DNA of 64,000 bases from Phytopseudomonas flavescens (GCF_900100535.1 NZ_FNDG01000015.1:84145-148144), one strand, 5' to 3'. Shown: positions 25,320 through 33,434, numbered from the stretch's first letter. Notes: generated by a model from the sequence alone, not told the origin. Numbers and translations are program-made.

Positions 25320-27112
25320 TCCCCGCGCCCCTGCCCCTGTTGTGCCACGCTCAGGCCAATCGCCACCGGGCGCACCCATACCGGCATGTTGCTGAGCATG
25401 AAGGTTTCGCCGGCGCCGGCCAGCAGCAGGGTGGTGCCCATCACGTGGGCGATGGCCTCGGCCGCATGGGGAGGGACAGCATTACCGATTCGCTCGCGCC
25501 ACGCTTGGTCGCTCAGCCCGTCCAGTTCGAGCTGTTCTTCCGGGTCAACCAGGCTCTGCAGTGCAGCCAGCTCCAGGGTGGTGAATGGGCGGTGCCAGGT
25601 GCCGTCAAGGCTGGTAATGATGCAGGTCAGGCGCTCTGCGGCAGCAGGCATGCGTGGGTCGGCGATGCTCCAGCGGCCATTGTCCTGGCGCGCGCTGGCC
25701 GATACCGCGCCGGCCTGGCCATTCCAGTCCACTACACCGTAATGCCCGCCGGTGAGGTACGGGTCACCTTTCACCTTCGCCATGCCCGGGCGCGGATCTG
25801 CAACAGCGAAAGCGCCCTGCCCGGTGGTGCTGCCGGCGATGACGGTGCCGGCAGCTTCCTGATAGCCAGTTACCAGGTATTTGCCGAAGCCGTCCCCCGC
25901 GCGGCGAGGGTCGGCAATGCATTGGCCAGTGCCGTGGGCGCTCGTTACGGTGCGGGTCTCACGGTCGTAGGGAACGATGCGGAATTCGTTGGAGTGCTTG
26001 GCTTTGCCGTGGTGACGTGGATCGGCAACGCTGAAAGTACCTTGCCCGGGCGACTTCACGCCGATCACTGCTCCGCTAGTGTCTTCCCAGCGGCGCACGC
26101 CGTACTGCTGGTATTGCAGCGCCCCGCTAGGCGCCCGCGGATCTGCGACGGAGAACGCACCATTGGTGGGGCCTGACTCGCCGGCGATGACGCCGGTTGA
26201 TTGATCCCAGCGGCGCACACCCAGGAATCCGCCACGGTACTCAGGCACGATCAAGAAGTCGCGCAGATAGCCGTCCTCGATCGCCAGGCGGTTGAGCGAC
26301 CGCCAGTCCTTACCGGCTTCGACCAGGGCAAGGCGCACCCAGGTTTTCCACTGCAGGGCTGGCACGCGGTGCATCGGGCCGGCGGCTTCGACATCGCCGG
26401 CCAGCGGCATGCGGCCGAGGATGTCGCCAACAGCGCGCAGCGTCTTCTTCTCCGGCTCGTACAGGAATGGCGGCACCTTCTCGACGTGGCGAGCCACCAG
26501 CAGGAAGCGTTTGCGGCTTTGCGCCAGGCCGCCCAGCTCGCCGCAGTCGTGAGTGGTCTCGGCTACCGCATAGCCGTAGTACTCCAGCAGCTTACCGATC
26601 TGGTCGAGCAGGTGCCGGCCGCGGGTGGCCAGGCGCGGCACGTTCTCGAACACGATGAGCGACACCGGGTTGTGCTTCCAGGCCTCACACATGAGCCAGA
26701 CACAGCGCAGCGTCAGCTCGTTGAGGGCCTGATATTTGGGGGTGAGGCTCATGGTTTCGGACAGCAAGCCCGACGCGCCTTTGCATGGGCTGCTTATGAA
26801 CACCGCATCAGGGTCTTCGTTTCCGGCAGCTCGGCGCACGTCCTCGGCCGTGGCTTCCTTCCAGCCCGCGAGCGGCTCAGCGCCGTGGAATCGGGTGTAC
26901 TGGTCACGGGTGAACAGATCCATCAGGGTGCCGGGCACACCTGCCAGGCGCTCGAAGTCGCGCAGGCCAGCCGGGTCGACATCGATGCCGCCTACACAGC
27001 GCCACTCGGCTTGCATGTTGCCTACTACCGGCTTTGCCCGGTTAAAGCCCTTGGCACCGCCGCCAAGCCCACAGCAGAAGTGGAAGTGTTTGAGGGTGTG
27101 CTTAACGAGCAT
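25316..27112 (-). CDS. dcm-like: DNA (cytosine-5) methyltransferase
   Basis: This 598-residue C5-methyltransferase has motif I ('HFCCGLGGGAKGF', SAM binding), motif IV with catalytic Cys110 in 'ISSPCKGAS', motif VI 'FENV' (156-158), motif VIII 'QSRKR' (198-202) and motif X 'RIGNAVPPHAAEA' near the C-terminus. Between VIII and X is a long target-recognition region with five repeats ending in ADPR ('FSVADPR' and variants). No restriction enzyme is adjacent, so it is an orphan phage methylase that likely shields phage DNA from host restriction. Confidence 0.9.
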   Translation of the reverse strand: MLVKHTLKHFHFCCGLGGGAKGFNRAKPVVGNMQAEWRCVGGIDVDPAGLRDFERLAGVPGTLMDLFTRDQYTRFHGAEPLAGWKEATAEDVRRAAGNEDPDAVFISSPCKGASGLLSETMSLTPKYQALNELTLRCVWLMCEAWKHNPVSLIVFENVPRLATRGRHLLDQIGKLLEYYGYAVAETTHDCGELGGLAQSRKRFLLVARHVEKVPPFLYEPEKKTLRAVGDILGRMPLAGDVEAAGPMHRVPALQWKTWVRLALVEAGKDWRSLNRLAIEDGYLRDFLIVPEYRGGFLGVRRWDQSTGVIAGESGPTNGAFSVADPRAPSGALQYQQYGVRRWEDTSGAVIGVKSPGQGTFSVADPRHHGKAKHSNEFRIVPYDRETRTVTSAHGTGQCIADPRRAGDGFGKYLVTGYQEAAGTVIAGSTTGQGAFAVADPRPGMAKVKGDPYLTGGHYGVVDWNGQAGAVSASARQDNGRWSIADPRMPAAAERLTCIITSLDGTWHRPFTTLELAALQSLVDPEEQLELDGLSDQAWRERIGNAVPPHAAEAIAHVMGTTLLLAGAGETFMLSNMPVWVRPVAIGLSVAQQGQGRGE

Positions 27113-27356
27113 AGCGGCGGCGCTCCTGCAGGGCCTGTTTCTTGGCGGCTTGTTCAGCCATGTAGGTCTGCCACTGGGCGTCTTTCATTTTCTGGCGGAT
27201 GCGGCTGCACTTGGCGTGTTTGCGGGTGGAGCGGGCGGTGTGGCAGATGTCGCAGATGCTGGACATATCCAGGCGGCTGCCGGCGAGTGGGGGCCTGATG
27301 CGGGCTGGCGGTGTGGTAGGCTCTGCGCCGCCGCCTTGGGGTTGATTCACTTGCAT
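27102..27356 (-). CDS. Small Cys-containing early phage protein
   Basis: This 84-residue protein has a CxxC-x10-C-like segment ('ICDICHTARSTRKHAKCSR') that may bind zinc, then a basic, helical C-terminus ('QAAKKQALQERRRYAR'). ATG at 27356 has the AAAGGAGAAGCACC leader shared with two other prophage genes. It overlaps the methyltransferase start by 11 bases. Function unknown. Confidence 0.65.
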   Translation of the reverse strand: MQVNQPQGGGAEPTTPPARIRPPLAGSRLDMSSICDICHTARSTRKHAKCSRIRQKMKDAQWQTYMAEQAAKKQALQERRRYAR

Positions 27357-27384
27357 GGTGCTTCTCCTTTGGGGTGGTTGGCGT

Positions 27385-27402
27385 CGGGGGTTGCAGCCCC
27401 CG
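27385..27402 (-). promoter_or_regulatory. Leader hairpin, copy 1
   Basis: CGGGGG-TTGCAG-CCCCCG on the plus strand gives a minus-strand RNA stem with loop CTGCAA, followed by AAAGGAG and the ATG at 27356. It is one of three related leaders (others at 27820-27845 and 28829-28842) with the same loop but different stem bases. Confidence 0.55.
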
Positions 27403-27430
27403 GCGCCGTCTCTTTCCGGGTATTCCCGTG

Positions 27431-27799
27431 TCACTCGGGCCTTGGGCCCCAGTCTTTTTTCAGCTGCGACCAGACCGCGTCGCCGTCCTCGAAGTACTCG
27501 TGCACCTCTTGCTCCGGCCGGCGATCCAGGCGCAGCAGGGTCATGCAGTCGTTCCACAGTGCTGTGTCCAGCCCGCGCAGGAAGGTGAGCGGGAAGGGGA
27601 ACGCCTGGCCGTTGTAGAGGCTGAGCAGGAACATGCCGACGATGCGGCTCTGGTTGGTGTCGCGCTGGGCGACCGGTACCAGGCGTTTGAGCGCCTCGAT
27701 GCCGGCGGCCTGGATGGCCGGGCGCTCGGCTTCCTCGGCGGCCAGCGCCGCCAGGGCATCGCGGAACTGCTGCGGTAATTGGGGTGAGGGCTTCTGCAT
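27431..27799 (-). CDS. Conserved phage protein (DUF7673-like)
   Basis: This 122-residue soluble protein has the segments 'AERPAIQAAGIEALKRLVPV', 'SRIVGMFLLSLYNG' and 'PFPLTFLRGLDTALWNDCM' that I associate with a small phage-encoded family of unknown role. It is preceded by the GGAGAAGCAAC leader and a 10-bp hairpin. It is part of the early replication block. Confidence 0.7.
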   Translation of the reverse strand: MQKPSPQLPQQFRDALAALAAEEAERPAIQAAGIEALKRLVPVAQRDTNQSRIVGMFLLSLYNGQAFPFPLTFLRGLDTALWNDCMTLLRLDRRPEQEVHEYFEDGDAVWSQLKKDWGPRPE

Positions 27800-27819
27800 G
27801 TTGCTTCTCCTTCGGGTGT

Positions 27820-27845
27820 CGCCCAGGCGTTGCAGCGCCTGGGCG
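27820..27845 (-). promoter_or_regulatory. Leader hairpin, copy 2 (10-bp perfect stem)
   Basis: CGCCCAGGCG-TTGCAG-CGCCTGGGCG is a perfect 10-bp stem with the same loop as copies 1 and 3, about 20 bases before the ATG at 27799 on the minus strand. Confidence 0.6.
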
Positions 27846-27851
27846 GTTGGG

Positions 27852-27971
27852 TCAGTGGGTGAGGTGCAGCAGCAGGTCGGGGGTGGCGTTGGCGCCGGCG
27901 GCGAGCAGCAGCAGGGCGATGCCGCTACCGATCAGGGTGGCGATGACGCTGGTTGGGGTTTCGTCGTTCAT
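27852..27971 (-). CDS. 39-residue single-span membrane peptide
   Basis: A short frame (MNDETPTSVIATLIGSGIAL, then LLLAAGANATPDLLLHLTH) encodes a polar N-terminus, one hydrophobic helix and a short tail. It fits between the ATPase stop at 27975 and the hairpin leader of the next gene with almost no free space. Composition and packing make it a plausible real gene; role unknown. Confidence 0.55.
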   Translation of the reverse strand: MNDETPTSVIATLIGSGIALLLLAAGANATPDLLLHLTH

Positions 27972-27974
27972 GGC

Positions 27975-28799
27975 TCAGTCCTCGACCGGGCCGCGGGTGC
28001 GGCCGACGGTGTGCCACGCCATGCCGCGCACCACGGCCTTGGCGGATTCGAGAGCGGCGGCTGGGACGTGGAACAGGGTGTCGAGGAAGTCGAGCAAGGC
28101 GATCAGCTGGGCGTGGTTGCGGGCGTCGCGGATGTTCAACTCGGTGCTCACCTGGTCGGCCAGCTCGAAGGCCAGCGCCTCGGCCTTGCCCATGCAGAAG
28201 ACGGCCATGTCCTGGTGCGCCTTGACGGTGGCCAGGAAGCCTTCCAGCTCGCTGAGGTGCAGGTCATACAGGGCCTGCACGGCGGCGCTGCGCTCGGGCG
28301 CCTGTTCGGCGCGCTTGAGCTGCACCTCGACACTGCGTTGCTTGAGGATGTTGGGCCCGGTGCCGACGATGACCAGGGCGCCACGGAAGCGCACTGGCTG
28401 ACCGAAGTCGGCGCGCATGCCCAGGGATGTGCTGTAGCACTCGCGCAGGGCCTCCCAGTCGAAGCGCTCGCCGCCGTCATCGCTGGCCACGTCGTCGATC
28501 ACCACCGGTTCGCTCACCGCCTTGGCCAACTGGGCCAGCAGGGCGCTGAACGTGTGGTTGCGGTTGGTGACGCCGTCCGGTTCGGCCACGCCCGACAGCT
28601 TCCACAGGTTGCTGACCAGGGTGGATTTGCCGCTGCCCGCGTCGCCGTTGATCTGCAGGATGGGGTAGGTGCCCTGCAGGTTGCGGATGCGCTCGGCATG
28701 GTAGGCGCCGGCCCACCAGGCCAGGGCTACAAGGCCCTTGGCGCCGAACGCGGTGGTGAACAGTTCCAGCCATTTGGGGGTGGGTTGTTGGTTTTGCAT
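27975..28799 (-). CDS. P-loop ATPase, paralogue of the primase-helicase ATPase domain
   Basis: This 274-residue protein has Walker A 'GDAGSGKST'. It opens with 'FGAKGLVALAWWAGAYHAERIR', close to the 'FGAQGVVALTFWFGSLFCEQIR' that opens the ATPase domain of the next upstream gene, and 'STLVSNLWKLSGVAE' matches 'TTLLNLLWKLLGREG'. It is thus a stand-alone copy of that domain. 'VVIDDVASDDGGERFDWEALRE' is the Walker B region. ATG at 28799 has the shared AAAGGAGAAGCACC leader; an upstream arginine-rich extension is not coding. It may form mixed hexamers or act as helicase loader. Confidence 0.78.
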   Translation of the reverse strand: MQNQQPTPKWLELFTTAFGAKGLVALAWWAGAYHAERIRNLQGTYPILQINGDAGSGKSTLVSNLWKLSGVAEPDGVTNRNHTFSALLAQLAKAVSEPVVIDDVASDDGGERFDWEALRECYSTSLGMRADFGQPVRFRGALVIVGTGPNILKQRSVEVQLKRAEQAPERSAAVQALYDLHLSELEGFLATVKAHQDMAVFCMGKAEALAFELADQVSTELNIRDARNHAQLIALLDFLDTLFHVPAAALESAKAVVRGMAWHTVGRTRGPVED

Positions 28800-28828
28800 G
28801 GTGCTTCTCCTTTGGGGTTGTTTGCCTG

Positions 28829-28842
28829 GGCGTTGCAGCGCC
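28829..28842 (-). promoter_or_regulatory. Leader hairpin, copy 3 (weak stem)
   Basis: GGCG-TTGCAG-CGCC keeps the constant loop, with only four continuous pairs; outer bases mostly repeat copy 2 but mispair. It precedes AAAGGAG and the ATG at 28799. Confidence 0.45.
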
Positions 28843-28852
28843 TGGGCGGGGG

Positions 28853-31669
28853 TTACGCCTTGAACAGCCAGCACTTCACCGATGGCGACTTGAAGGTGGT
28901 CAGGTTGTGTTTCTTGGCCTGATGCACCCGCACAGCGCTGGATACGGTGACGTTGCTGTCGATGAACTTGTGGCTGCGCGAGTCCTTGAGCAGGGTGCGC
29001 AGCGTGGCGATGTCGGCGAGCTGCTGGCGGTGTTCGCCGGCGAGCTTCACGAACTCGTTGAGGTGGATGGCGATGGTTTCGTCGGGCTTGTTCGAGTGGT
29101 TGACCGTTGGGCCGTCGGCATCCAGGCCCTGCAGGTACTCGTACACCTCCCAGAATTCCGCCACGGCCGGGTGGTCGGCGCTGATCGAGGCCTGGCGCTC
29201 GATGGCCATGGCCACCAGCTTGCGCTGGGTGACGGCGACCTGGTGCTCGGTCAGCGGCACTACCTGGCCCAGGCAGTTGAGCAGGGCCAGCATCTGTGCG
29301 TGGTTCTTGGCGATACGCTCCACGCGGATGTAGCCGCGCAGCGTGTTGCCGCAGCTCGCGCAGGCTTTCTCGGCGCCGGCCGGGTAGGCGGTGTCGCATT
29401 GCACGCAGTGGCTGTGCAGGCGGCGCAGCCGGGCTTCGTGCACGGGCATGCGCTCGAAGAACTGCTTGAGCACGTCCGCTTCCTTGCGCAGGGCCAGCAG
29501 CATGAAGTGGCTGAGGTGCTCGCCTTCCAGGGTGTTGAGCTTGTCGGCCGCGGCGCGGCTCTCGGGCGTTACCTCGGGGCGCACGAAGTGCAGCTTGCAG
29601 ATGCGCGTCATGATTGCCTCATGCGCAACCACCGCCGCGTTCTGGCTGATGGCGATGGTGCCGCGGAAGGGCGGCTCATAGGTCTCGTTGCCCGCTGTTT
29701 TCACGCCCTTGGTGGCCAGGGTGCCGCCGCCGTAGAAGTCCTTGAGCTCGTCCCATTCGAAGGTTTTGGCGTGGCTCTTGTCGTCGCCGTGGCGGTCGGC
29801 TTCCAGGAACACCACCGGCATGCCGGACACCTGCCCCATCAGGCGCGAGCGGCCTGCCTTGGTGGACTTCATCGGGTCGAAGCCCTCATAACCCTCGCGG
29901 CCGAGCAGCTTCCACAGCAGGTTGAGCAGGGTGGTTTTGCCGGCGCCGGCTTCACCGGTCGCCTCGAGGAAGGGGAACGACTGCTGGCGGGCGCGGATCT
30001 GCTCGCAGAACAGCGAGCCGAACCAGAAGGTCAGGGCCACCACGCCCTGGGCGCCGAAGCACGTCCATAGCAGGCTGAGCCACTCGTTGCTGTAGCCCTT
30101 GCTGTCGCGGGCGAGGCGGATGGCCACACCCTTCTGCAGGCTTTTCAGGCGCAGCTTGCCGAACTCGAAGTAATCCTCCTCGTTGACCTGGAACACCTGG
30201 CCACCCTTGATGGCCAGGTCGCCGTAGACATAGGCCTGGTATTCCTTGCTGTAGCCCACGTAGTCGATGGTGGATACGGTCTTGATGCCGAACAGCTGGT
30301 TTTTCAGGATTTTGTCCAGCTGCTGGCCACTGCCTGTGAATACTGCGCCGGCGGCCATGCCGAGCAGGCGCTTCTTGAACTCACTGGCCGCAGCGACCTG
30401 GCCGCCGGTGAAGGTGTTCTTGACGCTGTCGCCGTCGTGCGGGAAGTCAACGCGGAAGTAGTACCAGGATTCGTCCGTGACCTCATTGCGCTGGAAGTAC
30501 AGCGCCTGGGGGTAGCAGTTGGCGATTTCCACCACACAGCCGGACATGCGCAGCGCCTTCTCGCGCACGGCCTTGTCGTTGAGCTTCTGGTCGGCCTCGC
30601 TGTCGCTTTCCTCCATGGCCGTGCGGGCCTTGTTGTACTTGTCCAGGTCGAGCTTCCACCAGTACAGGCGGGAGTCGTAGCCGAAGTGGAACTCCTCGCT
30701 TTCCTTCCACTGGTACATGAGCAGCGCCTTCTCGCTGGCACTCTCGGCGATCAGCAGGGCGCCGTGGTGGCGGATCTCGCGCAGGTCGTCCTCGCGGCGC
30801 TGCTCGCGCACGTCTTCTTCCAGGAAGGTCCAGCGCTGGTGCAGGTCGTTCCAGTCCACCTTGCGGCCGTCGCGCTGGGGGATCTGCGCCGCCTCGCACA
30901 CGAAGCCCAGCTCGCGGGCCTGCTTGACCCACATTCGGGTGTAGCGGTGGCCGCTCGGCTCGTTGTCCAGCGCCCACACCAGCTTCGGCAGCCGCTTGCC
31001 AGCCTCGGCGCGGGCCTTGATCAGCGCCTTGAGCGATTCCTCGGGAAACGCGTTGCTGCTCATGGCGGCGACGGCGTCAATGCCTTGGTGCAGCTGCGCG
31101 ATGGCATCGAAGATGCCCTCGACGATCCACAGCTCGGTGACCTCGAGCAGATCCACCGCCGGCGGGCACCACCACACGCCGCGGTAGCTCTGGCCAGGCT
31201 GGAAACGGGCCTTCTTCTTGCCGAAGCGCGATGGCTTGTCGATCAGGCGTTCCCAGTAGCCGCCTTTGTCCAGGGCGAAGCGGACGGTGGCCGAGCCAAT
31301 ACCGAGTTCACGGTCCCAGTAGTTTTCCTGGGTGTACCAGCCTTCGATCAATTCCAGGCGAAAGCCCCGGGCGAACTCCAGGTAGGCGCGGGCCGTGGCG
31401 GTGGGCTGCTGCTCGGTTGCGGGCGCTCGCTCGCTCCAGGCCTCGAACAGATCGGGGTACAGCTCCTTTACATGCCACTGCTGGCCGCACTTGCTCTCGC
31501 GGCCGCACTTGATGAACCAGGGTTCGTCCGGCCGGGCGTAGAGCTCTTTCTTGTTGCAGGCCGGGCACAGGCCCTTGCGCATGTAGATCGATTTGGCGCC
31601 GGGGATGGGCCGCAAGCCGTAGTCGTTCTGCAGGTTGCGCAGCACGTCGGCGCGGATGGATTGATCCAT
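28853..31669 (-). CDS. Phage primase-helicase (zinc finger, Toprim, AAA-type ATPase)
   Basis: This 938-residue replication protein has an N-terminal zinc finger with Cys35, Cys38, Cys55 and Cys61, and a Toprim domain with Glu184 in 'WIVEGIFDAIAQL' and Asp235 in 'VWALDNEPSG'. A C-terminal ATPase follows with Walker A 'GEAGAGKTT' (572-580) and 'MPVVFLEADRHGDDKSHA'. A second Cys4 knuckle is present near the C-terminus ('HCVQCDTAYPAGAEKACASC'). It should prime and unwind DNA for prophage replication, taking the place of P2 gpA. ATG at 31669 lies 5 bases after the upstream stop; the longer frame upstream is antisense-like. The adjacent ATPase gene duplicates its C-terminal domain. Confidence 0.88.
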   Translation of the reverse strand: MDQSIRADVLRNLQNDYGLRPIPGAKSIYMRKGLCPACNKKELYARPDEPWFIKCGRESKCGQQWHVKELYPDLFEAWSERAPATEQQPTATARAYLEFARGFRLELIEGWYTQENYWDRELGIGSATVRFALDKGGYWERLIDKPSRFGKKKARFQPGQSYRGVWWCPPAVDLLEVTELWIVEGIFDAIAQLHQGIDAVAAMSSNAFPEESLKALIKARAEAGKRLPKLVWALDNEPSGHRYTRMWVKQARELGFVCEAAQIPQRDGRKVDWNDLHQRWTFLEEDVREQRREDDLREIRHHGALLIAESASEKALLMYQWKESEEFHFGYDSRLYWWKLDLDKYNKARTAMEESDSEADQKLNDKAVREKALRMSGCVVEIANCYPQALYFQRNEVTDESWYYFRVDFPHDGDSVKNTFTGGQVAAASEFKKRLLGMAAGAVFTGSGQQLDKILKNQLFGIKTVSTIDYVGYSKEYQAYVYGDLAIKGGQVFQVNEEDYFEFGKLRLKSLQKGVAIRLARDSKGYSNEWLSLLWTCFGAQGVVALTFWFGSLFCEQIRARQQSFPFLEATGEAGAGKTTLLNLLWKLLGREGYEGFDPMKSTKAGRSRLMGQVSGMPVVFLEADRHGDDKSHAKTFEWDELKDFYGGGTLATKGVKTAGNETYEPPFRGTIAISQNAAVVAHEAIMTRICKLHFVRPEVTPESRAAADKLNTLEGEHLSHFMLLALRKEADVLKQFFERMPVHEARLRRLHSHCVQCDTAYPAGAEKACASCGNTLRGYIRVERIAKNHAQMLALLNCLGQVVPLTEHQVAVTQRKLVAMAIERQASISADHPAVAEFWEVYEYLQGLDADGPTVNHSNKPDETIAIHLNEFVKLAGEHRQQLADIATLRTLLKDSRSHKFIDSNVTVSSAVRVHQAKKHNLTTFKSPSVKCWLFKA

Positions 31670-31674
31670 GGATT

Positions 31675-31917
31675 TCAAGCGTGTTTCTCCGGCATGGCCA
31701 GGGCGGCTTTCAGCGCGCCGATGGTGCGTTTGTGCCCGGCCAGTGCCGGGTGGTCTTCCAGAATGCGGGCGCTGCGCAGGCCGGCCGGCACGGTGCGGTA
31801 GCGGTCGTCGTACCAATGCAGGTCGAAGCCCTGGCGCAGCTCACTGCGCAGCTGCTGTAGCCAGGCCTCGGCGATGGGCTTGGGCAGGTCGATGCGAATG
31901 GCGATTTCAGCTTGCAT
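31675..31917 (-). CDS. Small early phage protein, unknown
   Basis: This 80-residue acidic-to-neutral protein ('AEIAIRIDLPKPIAEAWLQQ', 'WYDDRYRTVPAGLRSARILE') has no recognised family. ATG at 31917 has GGAG at suitable distance. It is in the early operon directly before the primase. Confidence 0.6.
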   Translation of the reverse strand: MQAEIAIRIDLPKPIAEAWLQQLRSELRQGFDLHWYDDRYRTVPAGLRSARILEDHPALAGHKRTIGALKAALAMPEKHA

Positions 31918-31973
31918 GGCGTGCTCCGGGCGCAACTTGCCCAAACCCACGGCGTGGGCTGGGGATTCAGGGG

Positions 31974-32246
31974 TTAGGGGTGCTGCTGATCGGGGCCGTT
32001 GGCCATGTCCCAGCCGATCCATGCCCGCTGGTATGGCAGCAACTCGCTCATGGCCAACTGGGCCAAGCGCGGGGCCATGAACAGGGGCACTTCCAGGGCA
32101 TGCACCAGGTGGTTGCAGGTGCGTTCAAATAGCTGCGGGTCGCCACTCAGGTGCTCGGCCTGGTGCTGCTCGATGAAGGCCTGGGCGCAGCCCTGCATGC
32201 GGGTGCGGTAGTCCAGGGCGTCGATGGTTTCGGGCTGTGCGTTCAT
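31974..32246 (-). CDS. Small early phage protein, unknown
   Basis: This 90-residue protein is helical, with 'FERTCNHLVHALEVPLFMAP' and 'LLPYQRAWIGWDMANG'. Its start overlaps the stop of the Ogr-like gene in an ATGA (32243-32246), so it is co-translated with it. No family recognised. Confidence 0.6.
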   Translation of the reverse strand: MNAQPETIDALDYRTRMQGCAQAFIEQHQAEHLSGDPQLFERTCNHLVHALEVPLFMAPRLAQLAMSELLPYQRAWIGWDMANGPDQQHP

Positions 32247-32539
32247 GCTGTGGCCTCGAGCAGGGTGTCCAACAGATCCGGTTGGCGGTCGTCCTTGCGG
32301 TTGTCGCGCAGGGCCTTCATGCGTTCCACCGCCGGGGCGACCGGCAGCACCATCAACGGCTGTTCAAGGCCGGACGGGCTGAGCTGGTAATCGATCGTTA
32401 CCGAGCCGCTGAACGTGGCGCCGCAGGCCACGTTCTGGCACTGGTAATACGTGGAGCGGAAGCAAGGTGTTTGCCCCACGCTGGTACGGATGCGCATGCA
32501 ACCGTGGCATGCCGGGCATACCAGTTTGTACGTGCTCAA
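32243..32539 (-). CDS. ogr-like: Ogr/Delta-type zinc-finger late gene activator
   Basis: This 98-residue protein has the Ogr/Delta zinc knuckle: CPAC at residues 8-11 and the Cys pair in 'YYQCQNVACGATFSGSV', with the family's 'MRIRTSV' strand between them. In P2-like phages Ogr binds TGT-N12-ACA-like dyads and turns on the late operons through RNA polymerase alpha. Three matching dyads are seen in this prophage. The start is TTG at 32539, supported by GGGGAGA four bases upstream. Confidence 0.88.
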   Translation of the reverse strand: MSTYKLVCPACHGCMRIRTSVGQTPCFRSTYYQCQNVACGATFSGSVTIDYQLSPSGLEQPLMVLPVAPAVERMKALRDNRKDDRQPDLLDTLLEATA

Positions 32540-32649
32540 GCTGTCTCCCCGCCGCTAGTCGCGGCACCGGCCGGGCCGGTTAAGTGGCGACGCATCCAGC
32601 GCCTAAATCGTTTCCTGGTGCTCGCCCTGGATTACCCAGGGTCGGGCGG

Positions 32650-33150
32650 TTATTCGCTTGCTTTGCTGTGCAGCACGATCACGGCGGTGACTTCGCTGTG
32701 GCGTGCGGCGATGTGCTGGCGGTGGGCGGCGAGGATGGCTTGCACCTCGGCTTCGCAGATAACGCCGTCGTCCAGCGACTTGGCGATCAGCTGGTCGACC
32801 AGGCCGCGCAGTTGGCTGGTGCTCAGGCCACGGGCGTACAGGTCCAGGTTGTCGAGCTCGCCCTGCTCGGGCATGGGCACGAATACGCCGCCGTAGAGGT
32901 GGCAGATGTAGTCCGGCAGGTGTGCGGTGCCTGCCTGCTGCTCGAGCTGGTGCACCTGGGCGTCGGTCAGCGGTTGGCTGCCGGCGTTCTCGTACAGGTG
33001 GTTGTCCAGCTTCTTGAGGGGCAGACCCAGGCGGGCAGCGGCGGACTCACGGCCGCCCGGGAAGGCGGCGATTACAGCGCTCATGACCTGGCGGCGTGTT
33101 TCTAGAACGGGGGCCTGGCGCTTCTGGTTTTTGCTCGGGGAAGTTGCCAT
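32650..33150 (-). CDS. YmfL/CII-like phage regulatory protein
   Basis: This 166-residue protein matches the YmfL family of phage CII-type regulators: 'AVIAAFPGGRESAAARLGLP' forms a helix-turn-helix-like start, followed by 'LTDAQVHQLEQQAGTAHLP' and 'GVFVPMPEQGELDNLDLY'. It is coupled to the Cro-like gene (1-base overlap) and starts the early leftward operon, so it likely influences the lysis-lysogeny choice. Confidence 0.8.
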   Translation of the reverse strand: MATSPSKNQKRQAPVLETRRQVMSAVIAAFPGGRESAAARLGLPLKKLDNHLYENAGSQPLTDAQVHQLEQQAGTAHLPDYICHLYGGVFVPMPEQGELDNLDLYARGLSTSQLRGLVDQLIAKSLDDGVICEAEVQAILAAHRQHIAARHSEVTAVIVLHSKASE

Positions 33151-33359
33151 TACTGTGTCACCACGCCGTCTTTGATGCCGAGTAGCACTGCTGCTCGGTG
33201 CGACTCTCCACGGCGCCCCTTCTTGCGACCGTTCAACAGGTCGCTGACCAGATTTCTGTTCAAGTCATGCTCGCGGCAAAAGTCGGCGAGGCTTTTACCT
33301 TGGCGCTCAAGGTTGGCGCGAGCTTGCTCGGGAGATAACGGGCCGTGCATAGTGTTCAT
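33150..33359 (-). CDS. Cro-like DNA-binding protein (BcepMu gp16-type)
   Basis: This 69-residue helix-turn-helix protein ('ARANLERQGKSLADFCREHD', 'NLVSDLLNGRKKGRRGESHR') resembles the phage-associated BcepMu gp16 group. It is the first gene of the leftward early operon, divergent from the repressor, the usual place of Cro. An alternative ATG three codons in is possible. Confidence 0.82.
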   Translation of the reverse strand: MNTMHGPLSPEQARANLERQGKSLADFCREHDLNRNLVSDLLNGRKKGRRGESHRAAVLLGIKDGVVTQ

Positions 33360-33380
33360 CCGTGTTTAATCGTGTTTGCT
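33351..33380. promoter_or_regulatory. Three tandem decamers, candidate repressor operators
   Basis: Between cro and the repressor the sequence reads as three 10-base units, each with GTGTT at positions 2-6: AGTGTTCATC, CGTGTTTAAT, CGTGTTTGCT. The spacing is one helical turn, so three copies of a DNA-binding protein would sit on one face. The first unit overlaps the Cro-like start codon. Confidence 0.5.
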
Positions 33381-33434
33381 GACAGGGATTCTTGGGCAGA
33401 AAACTGTTCAAGTCAAATTATTTTGATCAAAAAA

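Noticed and set aside
28800..29399. N-terminal extension of the 274-residue ATPase by about 200 residues
   Set aside because: The extension is Arg/Pro/His-rich and overlaps the primase-helicase gene; the ATG at 28799 has a proper Shine-Dalgarno sequence and leader.
30437..31801. Long plus-strand frame opposite the primase-helicase
   Set aside because: The minus strand holds zinc finger, Toprim and Walker motifs in order; the opposite frame has none.
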